Source: Cyanophora paradoxa (Eukaryota; Glaucocystophyceae; Cyanophorales; Cyanophoraceae). Taken from it: DNA of 45,473 bases. Below the pieces are notes generated by a model. The model was not told where the DNA came from and did not search any database. It worked only from the letters and a program-made list of their open reading frames with translations. Both the position numbers and the translations under genes were made by a program. The DNA lies in assembly GCA_004431415.1 (NCBI GenBank), contig QPMI01000240.1, forward strand, positions 1 through 45,473. The letters run 5' to 3'. The number at the start of each line of letters is the position of its first letter. Position 1 is the first letter of the stretch. Shown here one piece after another: positions 10,037-18,806 of the stretch.

Positions 10037-11486
10037 TGGGAGGCAAGGCGCGCGGGGGGCTGGGGCCCGGCGGCATATGTGGCATGCGAGGCGTGATGCA
10101 GCTGGGGCCCCGGCAGGTGGTTAGACCCTGTCCGTCGATCCAACTAGTAGACGTCGGAGTGGTCATGCTCGAGGGCCCCCGCATTTGCGTGCGGCCGCAA
10201 GCAAGGAGGGCAGCGATAGCTCCAAGAGCAATGAGAAGGGGACTGGCCATGGGGAGAAAGGGGATGAGGGGAAGGTGCAGGACGGGATGCGCAGCAGCAG
10301 GTTGAATGTGCCACAAGAGGGCGGCGATGATGGTGAGGAGCTTGGGGGAGTAGTGTGGGTACGGGGCTTTCTTTAAGGGGCCACGGGGGGATATAGTGTC
10401 TAGAGCAGTTTGTAGGGCGTGGCCTGCTAAAGCAGAAACGGTCACTATCGAAATAAATTCTAGGGGTTCTGGAGGATGGCCTAGAAGAAGGAGGAAAGGC
10501 AGGGTAAACGGTGCAGCCAGCACAGCCGGGGCCAGGCCCGGGTCATCTGAGACATAGAGTGCATGCAGGAGATCAGCCCCGAGCTGCCATAGTGCACAGG
10601 AAAGCACATGCCATTCGGCCGCGAGGAAGGCCGGGAAAATAATAGAAAATTCAAGGAGACGGGGTGCGAGAAGGAGAGCAAAGTCGGCGAGGCGGGTCCA
10701 AGCAAACGCTGCCCGGCGGCGTTCCAAAGGGGACAAGGCCGGGGGAGGGCGAGGGGAGGTCGGGGGGGGAGGGACAGGGCAGGTAAGGAGTTGAAGAAGA
10801 GCAGGGCCGGACGAGTTAAGAAACCGCCGGCGGCGCCGGGAGAGGAGTGCGAGCAGAAGGATCCCGGCAGCTGGCGGGGGGAGGGGCAGAGGAGTAGGGG
10901 GAGGCGGGGGCGGGGGGAGGGAGAAGGGTGGGAGGGGGGGAGCAGTTGCTCGGGGTGTCCTAAGAGGAGGGGCGGGGGGAGGGCTGGTCGAGGGGGCCGG
11001 GTACGAGGGATCAATGATCCATAATGGGGATACGGGAACCGCTGCAATAACGAAGCGGAGGGCGTCGATAAGGTGAGGGGCAGTTGTAAGGGGAGGGAGG
11101 GCAAGGAGACAGTGAAGGGAGAGGATAAGGAGGGGGGCCCCGCGGTAAGGGCCTCCACATCGACGCCCGCGGGCTCGTCGCGCATGCTGGGCTTGCCGGC
11201 GGGCGCGAATGAGGAGGGGACGGTGGGCGCTGGGAGCGGGATCGGGAAAAACAAGGTGGCGAAGGAAGCGAGCAGACAGCAGGAGGAGAAGCAGCGAGGG
11301 GAGGGCGAGGAAGGCGGGGGAGAGCTGAAGATAAGACGGGGGCCTGATAGAAGGGGGGAAGAAAGAGGCGGGAGAGGCGGGGAGAGGGGGCGGTGCCCTA
11401 GGGGTAGTCCACAAGGGGAGAGGGGGGGGGTCAGGGGGGGCCGAGAGAGGAGGCGACTCCGCGAAGGACACTGCGGAGGGGTCCAA
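8820..11486 (-). CDS. LINE polyprotein: multi-hydrophobic region followed by repeat array
   Basis: An 888-codon frame. Roughly the first 480 residues contain a series of hydrophobic stretches of membrane-spanning length, for example LALPSLLLLLLSARFLRHLV, APLLILSLHCLLALPP, LIDALRFVIAAVPVSPLWII, RLLEFSIIFPAFLAAEWHVL, FTLPFLLLLGHPPEPLEFIS, LLTIIAALLWHIQPAAAHPV and ASPLLIALGAIAALLACG. The rest is the 42-residue proline-rich array. No recognised enzyme domain is present. The frame ends at 8,820 only because a 125-bp repeat unit shifts it; the repeat continues in the next frame down to 7,819. It may be an ORF1-equivalent or the N-terminal part of one polyprotein. Membrane topology is an inference from composition. 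Confidence 0.6.
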   Translation of the reverse strand: MDPSAVSFAESPPLSAPPDPPPLPLWTTPRAPPPLPASPASFFPPSIRPPSYLQLSPAFLALPSLLLLLLSARFLRHLVFPDPAPSAHRPLLIRARRQAQHARRARGRRCGGPYRGAPLLILSLHCLLALPPLTTAPHLIDALRFVIAAVPVSPLWIIDPSYPAPSTSPPPAPPLRTPRATAPPLPPFSLPPPPPPPTPLPLPPPAAGILLLALLSRRRRRFLNSSGPALLQLLTCPVPPPPTSPRPPPALSPLERRRAAFAWTRLADFALLLAPRLLEFSIIFPAFLAAEWHVLSCALWQLGADLLHALYVSDDPGLAPAVLAAPFTLPFLLLLGHPPEPLEFISIVTVSALAGHALQTALDTISPRGPLKKAPYPHYSPKLLTIIAALLWHIQPAAAHPVLHLPLIPFLPMASPLLIALGAIAALLACGRTQMRGPSSMTTPTSTSWIDGQGLTTCRGPSCITPRMPHMPPGPSPPRALPPTAPCDLQDAVGPPAAPRCARADGPEPEVKPPPSPRARPASPQLAPLDLRDSVGPPAAPRCARADGPGPEVKPPPCPRAPPASPQLAPLDLRDSVGPPAAPRCARADGPEPEVKPPPCPRAPPASPQLAPLDLRDAVGPPAAPRCARADGPGPEVKPSPSPRAPPASPQLAPLDLRDAVGLTAAPRCARADGPGPEVKPPPSPRAPPASPQLAPLDLRDAVGPPAAPCCARADGPGPEVKPPPSPRAPPASPQLAPLDLRDAVGPPAAPRCARADGPGPEVKPPPSPRAPPASPQLASLDLRDAVGPPAAPRCARADGLGPEVKPPPSPRAPPASPQLAPLDLRDAVGPPAAPRCARADGPGPEVKPPPCPRAPPASPQLAPLDLRDDVGPPAARAAPELTDLGRK

Positions 11487-12853
11487 GGGGGGGAAAGGAG
11501 AGTTCTATGTAAGAGCCGGGCAATCAAAGGGTGAAGTGGGGGGTACTCTGAGAGGCGGGGGGGTAGCTGGAAGAGAGATGAGAAAGGGGGTAGTGAGAGG
11601 GCGAGGAGAAAGGAAAGAAGAGAGAGGAGAGAGAGGGCGGAGAGGGCGAGTAGCTCGGGGGTTGTGATATGGGGCAGGGGAGGGCACGAGCCGTGCAGGA
11701 AGGCATAACGGGGGGAAGTGGAGGCCGTACAGGGGGAAGGGGGGTCAGGGACTGCCGTTAACGGGCGTCGGCGCGGCTCAGGGGCGGGCTGGAGGCGGGG
11801 CTCTCGGGCTGGGCGGCGGCGGGTGGCGTGGCCCTTGAGGCGCCGGGCGAGGAGGGGCGGGCGGGGTCGGGGAATGGAGCGGCCAGACGAGAGCGCGAAT
11901 CGGACCGTGAGGCGGACACCCCGGGGCGGGGCAGGAGAACTGGCGAGGGAGCTGGCCTGCGGAGCCATCGGGCGCGTCCTCACAGCTGCTGGGGGGGGTA
12001 AAGAGGGCCAGCTGTTCCGGAGGGCAAGAGCGGCTGCAACGTTGCAACGTGCCCGCGCCGTCGAGAAGGGAGGGCGCGCGGGCAGGGGCGTCAGCGGGCG
12101 CAGGGTACGGGGGCGTACACGATTGGACTGTGCAGGGCGGAGGCCAGGTAGGGGGAGGTCGGGGCGGGAGGGCGGCGCAGCAGAAACCTGCAGCTCAGCC
12201 GGTAGGGGTGGGGGGGCCCGGGAGCTGAAGAAACGACGGAGGCGACGCGGATGACTCTTCCGCGAGGCCCGGGGCCGGCGAGGCGAGGGTCGGCTCTGAT
12301 AGGGGGAGAAGGGCGAGCGCGGGAGCCAAGGAGTTGCACCAGCGAGGGCCGGGCGGGGTGTAGGGCAAGAGCGGGGGCGGGAGCGGCGAAGGCGTCGGCG
12401 GGCGGACCTCGGCAGGGGCCGCCAGGGCCGGCGACGGCGGCAGGGCGTGGGGCCTAGCAGCGGGGCGGGACGGCGAGGGGGGCGGAGTAGGCGCGGCGAT
12501 CGGGGGCCCCGGCGGAGGCCCGGGGGTCCGGGTTCGACTTCGCGGGGGGCGGGCTCGGCGGCATCGTCTAGGCGCCGGCGTCGTCGGACATAGCCCCGGA
12601 CGCCGATTCCCACGGACAGGCTAAGCGCCATGAGTGTCGCCAAGGCGGCCCAGCTGGGACTAGATAGGAGCCCGAGGATCTCAGAGGCGTAGACGTAGGG
12701 AGGGGAAGCCCAGGTGGAGGGTTCAGCTAGGGGCCCGAGGACCGGGGCAAAGCTAGCCGCCAGCGGGAGGAGGGCGAGGAAAAGAAAAGAAAACAGACCA
12801 AAAGTGGAGACGCCATGCCGGAGACCCAGTTTCCTGCGAGGAAGGTGTGGCAT
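11450..12853 (-). CDS. Putative N-terminus of the LINE polyprotein, signal-anchor-like
   Basis: A frame open from far upstream contains an ATG at 12,853 starting MPHLPRRKLGLRHGVSTFGL and then FSFLFLALLPLAASF, a basic head followed by a hydrophobic core like a signal peptide or signal anchor. A second hydrophobic stretch (WAALATLMALSLSVGIGV) is followed by a basic cluster RGYVRRRRR. A long Arg/Pro/Ser-rich region follows, then another hydrophobic block (ELLALSALSLLSLLSFLLAL). Near 11,450 the plausible coding frame shifts by one base into the 888-codon frame. I chose 12,853 because the sequence above it reads as low-complexity 5' DNA with short tandem repeats; the same frame stays open to 14,419, but its upper end lies in the duplicated 1.6-kb segment outside the element. 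No function is assigned. Confidence 0.4.
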
Positions 12854-12998
12854 GAGAGGGTCGAGGTGGAGAGGCGGGCGGCGGGCGGGCGGGCGGGAGC
12901 GCGCGCGCGGCGGAGAGCGAACAGCAGGGGGGCATCTTACCCCGGTGAGCCTTGCGGCCCCGGGGGATCGACGCGCGGGTTGCCTATCCTCGGAGAGC

Positions 12999-13182
12999 CG
13001 GGCCGCGCGACGACGGCGTGTGGCCCCGTGGCATCGGCGCAGCGGGGGAGACCGGACGGCTAGCCAAACCGCACGACGACGGTGTAAGGCCCCGTTACAT
13101 CGGTTCCTGTGTGGATTGAGGGGGGGCTTATTCATGGATAGCCAAACCGCACGACGACGGTGTAAGGCCCCATGACATCGGC
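12999..13182. repeat. Three short tandem repeats in the LINE 5' region
   Basis: A 42-43 bp motif (core CGCACGACGACGGTGTAAGG) occurs at about 12,999, 13,061 and 13,139; the last two are nearly identical and the first is diverged. They lie just upstream of the inferred polyprotein start. Tandem subrepeats in LINE 5' untranslated regions often act as internal promoter or enhancer units, so that is the likeliest role here, by inference. They also read as coding in the minus strand (HRRRAVWL), so coding use is not excluded. Confidence 0.6.
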
Positions 13183-14042
13183 CAGAGCGAGGCATGCCTT
13201 TAGCGTCGGCAGCGAACGCGGGGGGCACGTCGTTCGAACGTCGGCCGCCCGCGCCCGCCACGCAGTGAAAGAGTGGTGATTTGAGAACTGCGGGGCGGGC
13301 GTGAGGCCCGGGCGGGTGGCGCGAACGACGCGCGAGGCGGGGTGATGTCCCTTCGCAAGGGCGCATCGCACGGGGGCTTCTGCAAGCAGAAGGAGCTTGT
13401 TCGGTCGGTCGCCGCCCGGCTCGAGTTCCGTCGCGGGCGGCGTTGGCTTCTTGGTGGTCGCTCGGCTCGAGAGTGAGCGCGGCGCCACATCGTTCGACTC
13501 CCTCTGCACCGCCGAGCTGCGACGCCGCTTGGATTGCATCTTGTTGTTGGCGTTGCGTCGCGAGCCTTGTTTTCGGCTCCGGTGTGCTCGGGCGGTGTCC
13601 TCCAGCTCCGTTTGGTGCCGGGAGGCTGTTTATGCTGCTGGACGATGCGCTAGCATCGCCAGTTTCCCGTACGCGCAGGCCTTCGCGATGGCCTGGGTAC
13701 ATCGTTTTTTTCCCACCTCGACCTCCCCGGGGCCGCCGTCGCTGCCCCGGCCGGCGCGCAGGCTCCTCCGGCGGACGGGGCGCACCGGCCCTGCGGCAGA
13801 CCAGGACGCACGCACCGGCCTCCTCGCCCCCGTCTTCCGTCCGGGATCCTCCGCGACCTCTGCACCGCGCGCCCCGCCCCGGCCCGCCCCGCCCCGGCGG
13901 CGCGTGATTCGGCGTTGGGCGCAGGTCGTGGAGGGCCGGGACGAGGACCGGAGGGGCTCGCTGCCGACGCGCGCGGCGGGCGCCTCGTCGTCCACAGGCT
14001 GGGGCCTGGTGCGCCCCCGGACCCCCGCCCCGCCCGGCCGCC

Positions 14043-15654
14043 CCGAGGGCCCCCGCGCCGGCGGGCCCCGGGGACGCTGCTCTGCGGCTGCGGGCGGAGT
14101 GGTGCGGGGCGGGGCCCCTCCGGAGACCTCTTAGGCTCCTCGCCGCGCCCGCGGCTGCAGCGACGCCGACGCGGATCCGGAGGCCGCGCCGCGTCGGCGG
14201 GCGCGCTGCAGGCGCCCCGCCCGCCCCGGCCCCCCGCCCCGGCGACCTCCCCCCCGGCTCGTGGCGGAGTGCGCCTGGCGCCCCTCCCGAACGTCGCGCC
14301 GCTCGCGCCCCTGGCGGGGCGGCGGGGCGCGGCGGGCGGCGGGCTCGACCTCCTCTCCGCGAGGGACCGTCGGACGCCGCCGGCCGCGCGCCCCGCCAGC
14401 GGCAGTCGCACATGTACACCGCCGCTCACGCCGTCGGCGCGCAAGGCCTCCGGATCCGGCACCGTCCCGCAAGACAGCTGGCCACATCGTTCGAGTCCGA
14501 GGGATCCTGGTGGAGTAATTGGAGTCCGGAAGCAGTGTCAAAAGTATTACAGCACCTTCCGCTGGCGTGGGCGCCAGGTGCGACGTTGATCTCGATCTAG
14601 CATTGGATCGCTACCTTAGCTTGAGATAATTTCGCACAGATTTCGACTGCAGGTCTTCCAGCAAAAGATGTGAGCGGTGTTCACGTATCTGAATCTGGGT
14701 TACTCTAAATCGCGGACAGGACGCCATCAAGAAACGGGACCGCCTCGCTATCATTTGCGATCACATCGACGCTAGGACTGGGTGGTCACCTCGTCTTTCA
14801 GATGGTATTCTAAATTACCCTCGTTCTGGTGCGTTTGAAATACGCGAATTTATGAATACATAAGGAAAGAGTCTATAGCTACGACTGAATTTGGATCAAC
14901 GCAGAATACGAGGGGGAGGAGTTTTATGCCGCCCTTCAGAGGGGCGAGCTCGATCCAATCGATCACGAAGATATCCACAATCACGTCTTCCGAAGTTCGC
15001 TTTTCTAAAGCGACACGAGGACTCCGGCCGAGTCTCCGCCTTACAAGAGGTCCTTTCAAAAGTTTCTTATTCGCTTTTTCGCAAGCACAAAGTGGCGAAT
15101 TCAAATTTTTTAATGCGCGGATTCCTCGAGTTCGACGTCGAGCCAGGGAGGCATCGGCCGCGGGCTTCCGCGGAGTCTCCCGCTTCGAGGAAGGCTTGTG
15201 GCGCGGAAAGTTCTGCTGGCGGAGTCTCGACTTCTCTTCTGCATCTTCTTGGGATGCTCAGGTGATCGAGATCGTCATGCGCAAGGCGATGAGAGTGCAC
15301 GTGACTCAGTGACATCGACGATGCGTTCTGCGCTTCTTCTCGGGAGGCGGCGCGGTTGACGTTCCGCGACCGAGTTCCGCGACCCTCTGCCGCCAGCGGC
15401 TCGACGAGCGCGAGGGCACATGTACGCCCTCCCCGCAGCGCGCGCAGGACGCTCAGCTCAATTTCGACCCGTCCGGCACCTCTGATCGGATAAAACAATT
15501 CCGGAATTCGAATAGTATTCTTAAAAAATCCGTCCTTTGCATTTCCGGAATAATTTCAATCGACCGCGGATTCCAGGTTTCAAGAACGAGCCGTTCTTCG
15601 TCGACCTGCAAGACGGAAAGCTCAACGGGTACATCGAAGCAGCCTCGAACCCCC
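14043..15654. repeat. Segmental direct repeat, copy A
   Basis: Almost identical to 24,265-25,862. The match begins at CCGAGGGCCCC and ends at CGAAGCAGCCTCGAACCCC. Visible differences are mainly one-base changes in G/C runs and one 6-bp indel (GATCCG near 14,173). The first 0.55 kb is very GC-rich; the remainder is more balanced in composition. Several ORFs of 84-128 codons are shared between copies, but shared ORFs in a recent duplicate prove nothing about coding. One stretch at about 14,892-15,008 reads YEGEEFYAALQRGELDPIDH, which looks protein-like and may be an exon or transposon remnant. Copy A is bounded on both sides by the inferred 5' ends of two LINEs pointing away from it. Confidence 0.9.
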
Positions 15655-17169
15655 GCGGCCTGGAAATACGACACCAGCACCTTCCCCACCCAAGCCTGGA
15701 AACATGTCCACACGGGAGAAGACGCCGCAGAGTTCATTGGCCGTGGCGAGGAAGTCCATCTGTACGGCAAAGGACGGGGCCGCCCCATCCCCCTCCACGC
15801 CCCCATCTACCGGGAACGTTGGGCGGCCGCCCTCCTCCTCCGGGACCCTGAGGTCCTCCTGGGGACAATCCAGACCAACGGCCCGGCACTCACAACAAAA
15901 CGGCGACGCACGACCCCACGCACCAGCTCCCGCCCCCCCCAGCACACGGCCGCAAAAGCCCGCCGCCGTGTCCGACGCAAATGTGACCCCACCCCCCCTC
16001 CCTTCCGCCCCCCCCTCCCCCTCGTCCCCCACCCCCCCGGTCTCTCAACTCCCCTCCCCCTCCTCGCAACCCCCCACCCCCCCCACGCCCACTCCCCACC
16101 CCCACGCCCTCCGGCGCCCGAGGACCGCCCAGCTGCCTCCCCAGGCCGAACCCCCGTCCACCCGACTGAATTCCCCCTCCCCCGCCCCCTGACGCTGGCG
16201 GAGCAAAGCTGGCTGGGGAATGCCTTCCGGTTTGCAGACAATGATTACTGCGCGGAGCAAACCCTCGTGTCGCAGCCTCCCCTTCCACCTGCCCCCAGAG
16301 CCGACCCTCACTGTTACCCACCCATTCGTCGAGGCGACCTTATCCATCTCCGGCCGAAAGCCGCCCTCAGCCTCCCCCTAGTGGAAGCTTTCCTTGACCT
16401 GCTCTCCTCCCGCGAAGCCGCCCTGGCCTCGCCCCACCCTGCCTACTTCCTGTCGTCCAGCTCATACCCCGCTAGTGCATGCGCAGCCTCCCACTTTGAC
16501 TCCCGCGGCGCCGCTCTCCCCCCCTGCACCAATACCTTCCTCACGGACGCCTTCTCAAAGCCCGCCTCGTTCTCGTTCCCATCCTTACCTATCGCTCCAC
16601 CCAACATATTCCACCGACCCCTTGCCGACCCCCCCTCCCGAAGATCCTGGCACCCCAGGGCCCCCGGGTCACTGGCATCTATTGGTTCTCCTTCCTCAAA
16701 CGCGATCGTTCTACTTCCACAACGGCTCCTCGAAGTCCCCGACCACCTTGTCTCCTTTGCACAAGACCTGGCAGCCACCTGGAATCAGCGCGACTCCGGA
16801 GTCTCCCCCCCTCCCCCAATTTTGCAGGTGGACCTACCTACGTCCGGAGACATCCCTCTCCGTTCTCCAGCCCCCCAACAGCACGGCCTGCGGTCCCCTC
16901 CTTCTCCTTACAGCTGACTTACTCAGTCGCTCCTCCGCACTTACCCCGTCGGACCTGCCCCGCCCCCCGCCTACATTCAGACCGACGCTGCAGCGCTCCG
17001 CAAATACCGCGAATATATAGCCCTCAGCCTCTGTTACGGGTCCGTCACCCTTGACCCGATATGCTGCAGTCCCGCTCTCCCGGCCCTCAGACCCCCACCG
17101 ACCTTCCCGGGGCGTACCCAACCGCCACGCCGCCCCCAGTCTCCACCGGCGGTACCCTGCCTACGCTAG
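15655..17169 (+). pseudogene. Ulp1-like (C48) cysteine protease segment of LINE polyprotein, frameshifted
   Basis: Frame 1 encodes AWKYDTSTFPTQAWKHVH and a basic/Pro-rich linker, then LAEQSWLGNAFRF and RRGDLIHLRPKAALSLPLVE followed by AFLDLLSSREAAL, resembling the N-terminal half of a Ulp1/SENP fold. Near 16,640 the reading moves to frame 2, with GHWHLLVLLPQTRSFYFHNG (His codon 16,670-16,672) and LQPPNSTACGPLLLLTADLL (Cys codon 16,889-16,891), matching the HW, Q and NS-x-x-CG signatures of C48 peptidases. The usual Asp after YY appears to be replaced (FYFHNG). Reading then returns to frame 1 with AYIQTDAAALRKYREYIALS, like the family's C-terminal helix, and stops at 17,167. These peptidases cleave SUMO-like tags or polyproteins. 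Activity is doubtful in this copy because of the frame changes and the missing Asp. Confidence 0.6.
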
Positions 17170-17223
17170 ACTCCCCACCATCCTCCCCCGACCACCCAGC
17201 CCTCCCGCGCTCCCCCACTGTGC

Positions 17224-18779
17224 TTGTGTCTCCCCCGCCCCGCCCCGCAGGGCCTGCCACCCCCCCCCCCTCCCGGCGCTCGCTACGCACAAGAACTCGC
17301 CTCCCAGCTCGCCGACCTGGCTCGCAACGAAGCCTCGGCAACAGCGCGCCGCCTCTTCCGACCGTCCCACGTGACTCCACTTGAAGCGGCAACCATTCTA
17401 GCTGAAGCTGCTCACCGGGACGCCACCCAGCCGCAACCAAGGTCCGCCAAAACATCTAAAGCAGCCGCAAAGAAAGAGACGGCCAGGACCCCGGCCAAGA
17501 ACCGCATCCCGAACCCAGCTTACACCCCCGACAACCTCCACAATGACGCCGTCGACAAGCTTGCCAAATCGGCCCCTAACGCCCCCCTCTCAGCCCTCCT
17601 CTTCGTCCCCACAGTTTCACATGCTTCCTCATCCGCGTCGGCCTCCCACCTCCGCCATCGCACGCCCAGCCCCGGGAGTCGAACCATACCGAGGCCGACT
17701 CCACGCGTACCGCGTCGAAGGAGACCCCGCTCTCACTTCCTAGCCGAAGCCTCCCTCTCCCAATACCTTGACTGGCGCCAGCTTCGCAATGCGGGGGCCA
17801 TCCTCAGTAACCCCCACGTCACCCTTGCCCCGGCCCTCTCTCTCGTATCCGATAAGCCGCCGGATCGCCGAACCCCCACAGGCGACCACCTCCGCAAGGT
17901 CCGATTCCAATGCATTCTCGGAGCTCTCCCCTCCCTCACCGTCCGCCTCCTTCACGACCCCGACCTCTACGGCCCTCTCTTCCCTGACGGCACCGCCCAC
18001 TGCCCTTTCTGCCACCTCTCTCCCACCCCTGCCCCAATCCCGGACGACACTGTCTCCCCCCCCTCCTCCCCTCCCCACCCCCCCTCCCCCCCCCCCTCCC
18101 CTCCGGGGGCCGCAGACCCCGGACCGCCCGACCCACAACCCACCCCCCCGAAGACTTTGCTCACATATTTACTTGCCCCGCCGCTCATCTCCTCCTCCAA
18201 GCTTTCCAGGACGCACTCGTGACCTTCCTCCGCACCCGGGTTCTCCGCCATTCGCCCAAACCCTTAGGACACGACGACACTATCTTTGAACTCTTCCCTT
18301 CCTCCGCCTCGTCTCCCCTGACCCCACCTCCCCCTCCAATCCGCCTCCTCTCTCCCAATGCAAATCCAGCCCTTTTCCGCCCCCCGGTCTCACCGACACC
18401 CTATGGAAAAGCTTAGCCCAGCCCTGGCTGACATGCTCCCCTTCCCTGCCCTGCCCTCCTGCGCCTGGGTACCCCAGCAGGATTGCCCGCCCTCTGCACA
18501 GCCCTGGGCATCAACAAGACCACCACATCGCTAATCCAAAAAGACCGAGCTCTGCTCCTCGACCAACACCTGCGTGCAATCTGGAGGGACCGCTGCACCC
18601 GCAATCACGCTTGGGAGTTCCGTCACGGCATTACGGACAGAACCAAACGCCGGTACCGCAAATGGGCAGGCCTCAACCGCCCACCTCCCGAGCAGCCGCC
18701 TGGTCCCCTCCTCCCCCAATCCTCCCCGCCCCCTCCCTCCATGACACCATCTCCATCACCAACTTCTGCTGCGGATTGA
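17224..18779 (+). pseudogene. LINE polyprotein C-terminus: RNase H-like tail, zinc knuckle, basic tail
   Basis: Frame 1 reads ELASQLADLARNEASATARR, a Lys/Ala-rich linker and NLHNDAVDKLAKSAP, which matches the conserved end of LINE RNase H domains. RKVRFQCILGALPSLTVRLL leads to CPFC at 18,001-18,012. Frame 0 then continues with EDFAHIFTCPAAHLL (18,150 on), completing a C-x2-C...H-x3-C knuckle of the type found after RT in many LINEs. After another frame change comes LLLDQHLRAIWRDRCTRNHA, a helix often seen at LINE ORF2 ends. The linker in the knuckle is extended by low-complexity Pro/Ser. Knuckle and tail are recognisable, but at least two frame changes mean this copy is probably not translated whole. 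Confidence 0.6.
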
Positions 18780-18806
18780 GCTCGGACGGCCAACCTTGGG
18801 TCCTCC

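Larger units (their letters stand above)
1..14042 (-). mobile_element. Giant non-LTR retrotransposon (LINE), 3' end beyond window
   Basis: A single minus-strand element appears to fill this interval. Reading downwards from about 12,853, coding capacity is nearly continuous: hydrophobic N-terminal region, 42-residue tandem array, EEP endonuclease, reverse transcriptase, RNase H. Frame changes occur near 11,450, at five 125-bp repeat units, and near 1,930. The upper boundary is placed at 14,042 because the sequence above it (14,043-15,654) is an unrelated segment duplicated elsewhere in the window without this element. The EEP-RT-RNase H order is that of APE-type LINEs. A size above 14 kb is large for the class, mostly because of the N-terminal part. 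The upper boundary and single-element interpretation are inferences; the EEP, RT and RNase H domains are seen directly. Confidence 0.75.

Noticed and set aside
7185-10305. Long plus-strand frames across the tandem array (up to 276 codons)
   Set aside because: They are antisense readings of the 126-bp repeat, which keeps all frames open because the unit length is a multiple of three. The minus frame connects to real LINE domains.
13000-14419. Upper part of the 1312-codon minus frame (14,419 down to about 12,860)
   Set aside because: It extends into the duplicated 1.6-kb segment and is Arg/Pro/Gly low-complexity without a domain. The frame is probably open by GC bias, and the polyprotein start was placed at 12,853.
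14460-14510. CGTTCGAGTCCGAGG as a tRNA T-arm
   Set aside because: No acceptor, D- or anticodon arm can be folded around it in either duplicate.
16950-17050. YIQTDAA read as an RNase H catalytic motif
   Set aside because: It lacks the following Glu and Asp-Ser motifs and fits the C-terminal helix of the Ulp1-like domain instead.
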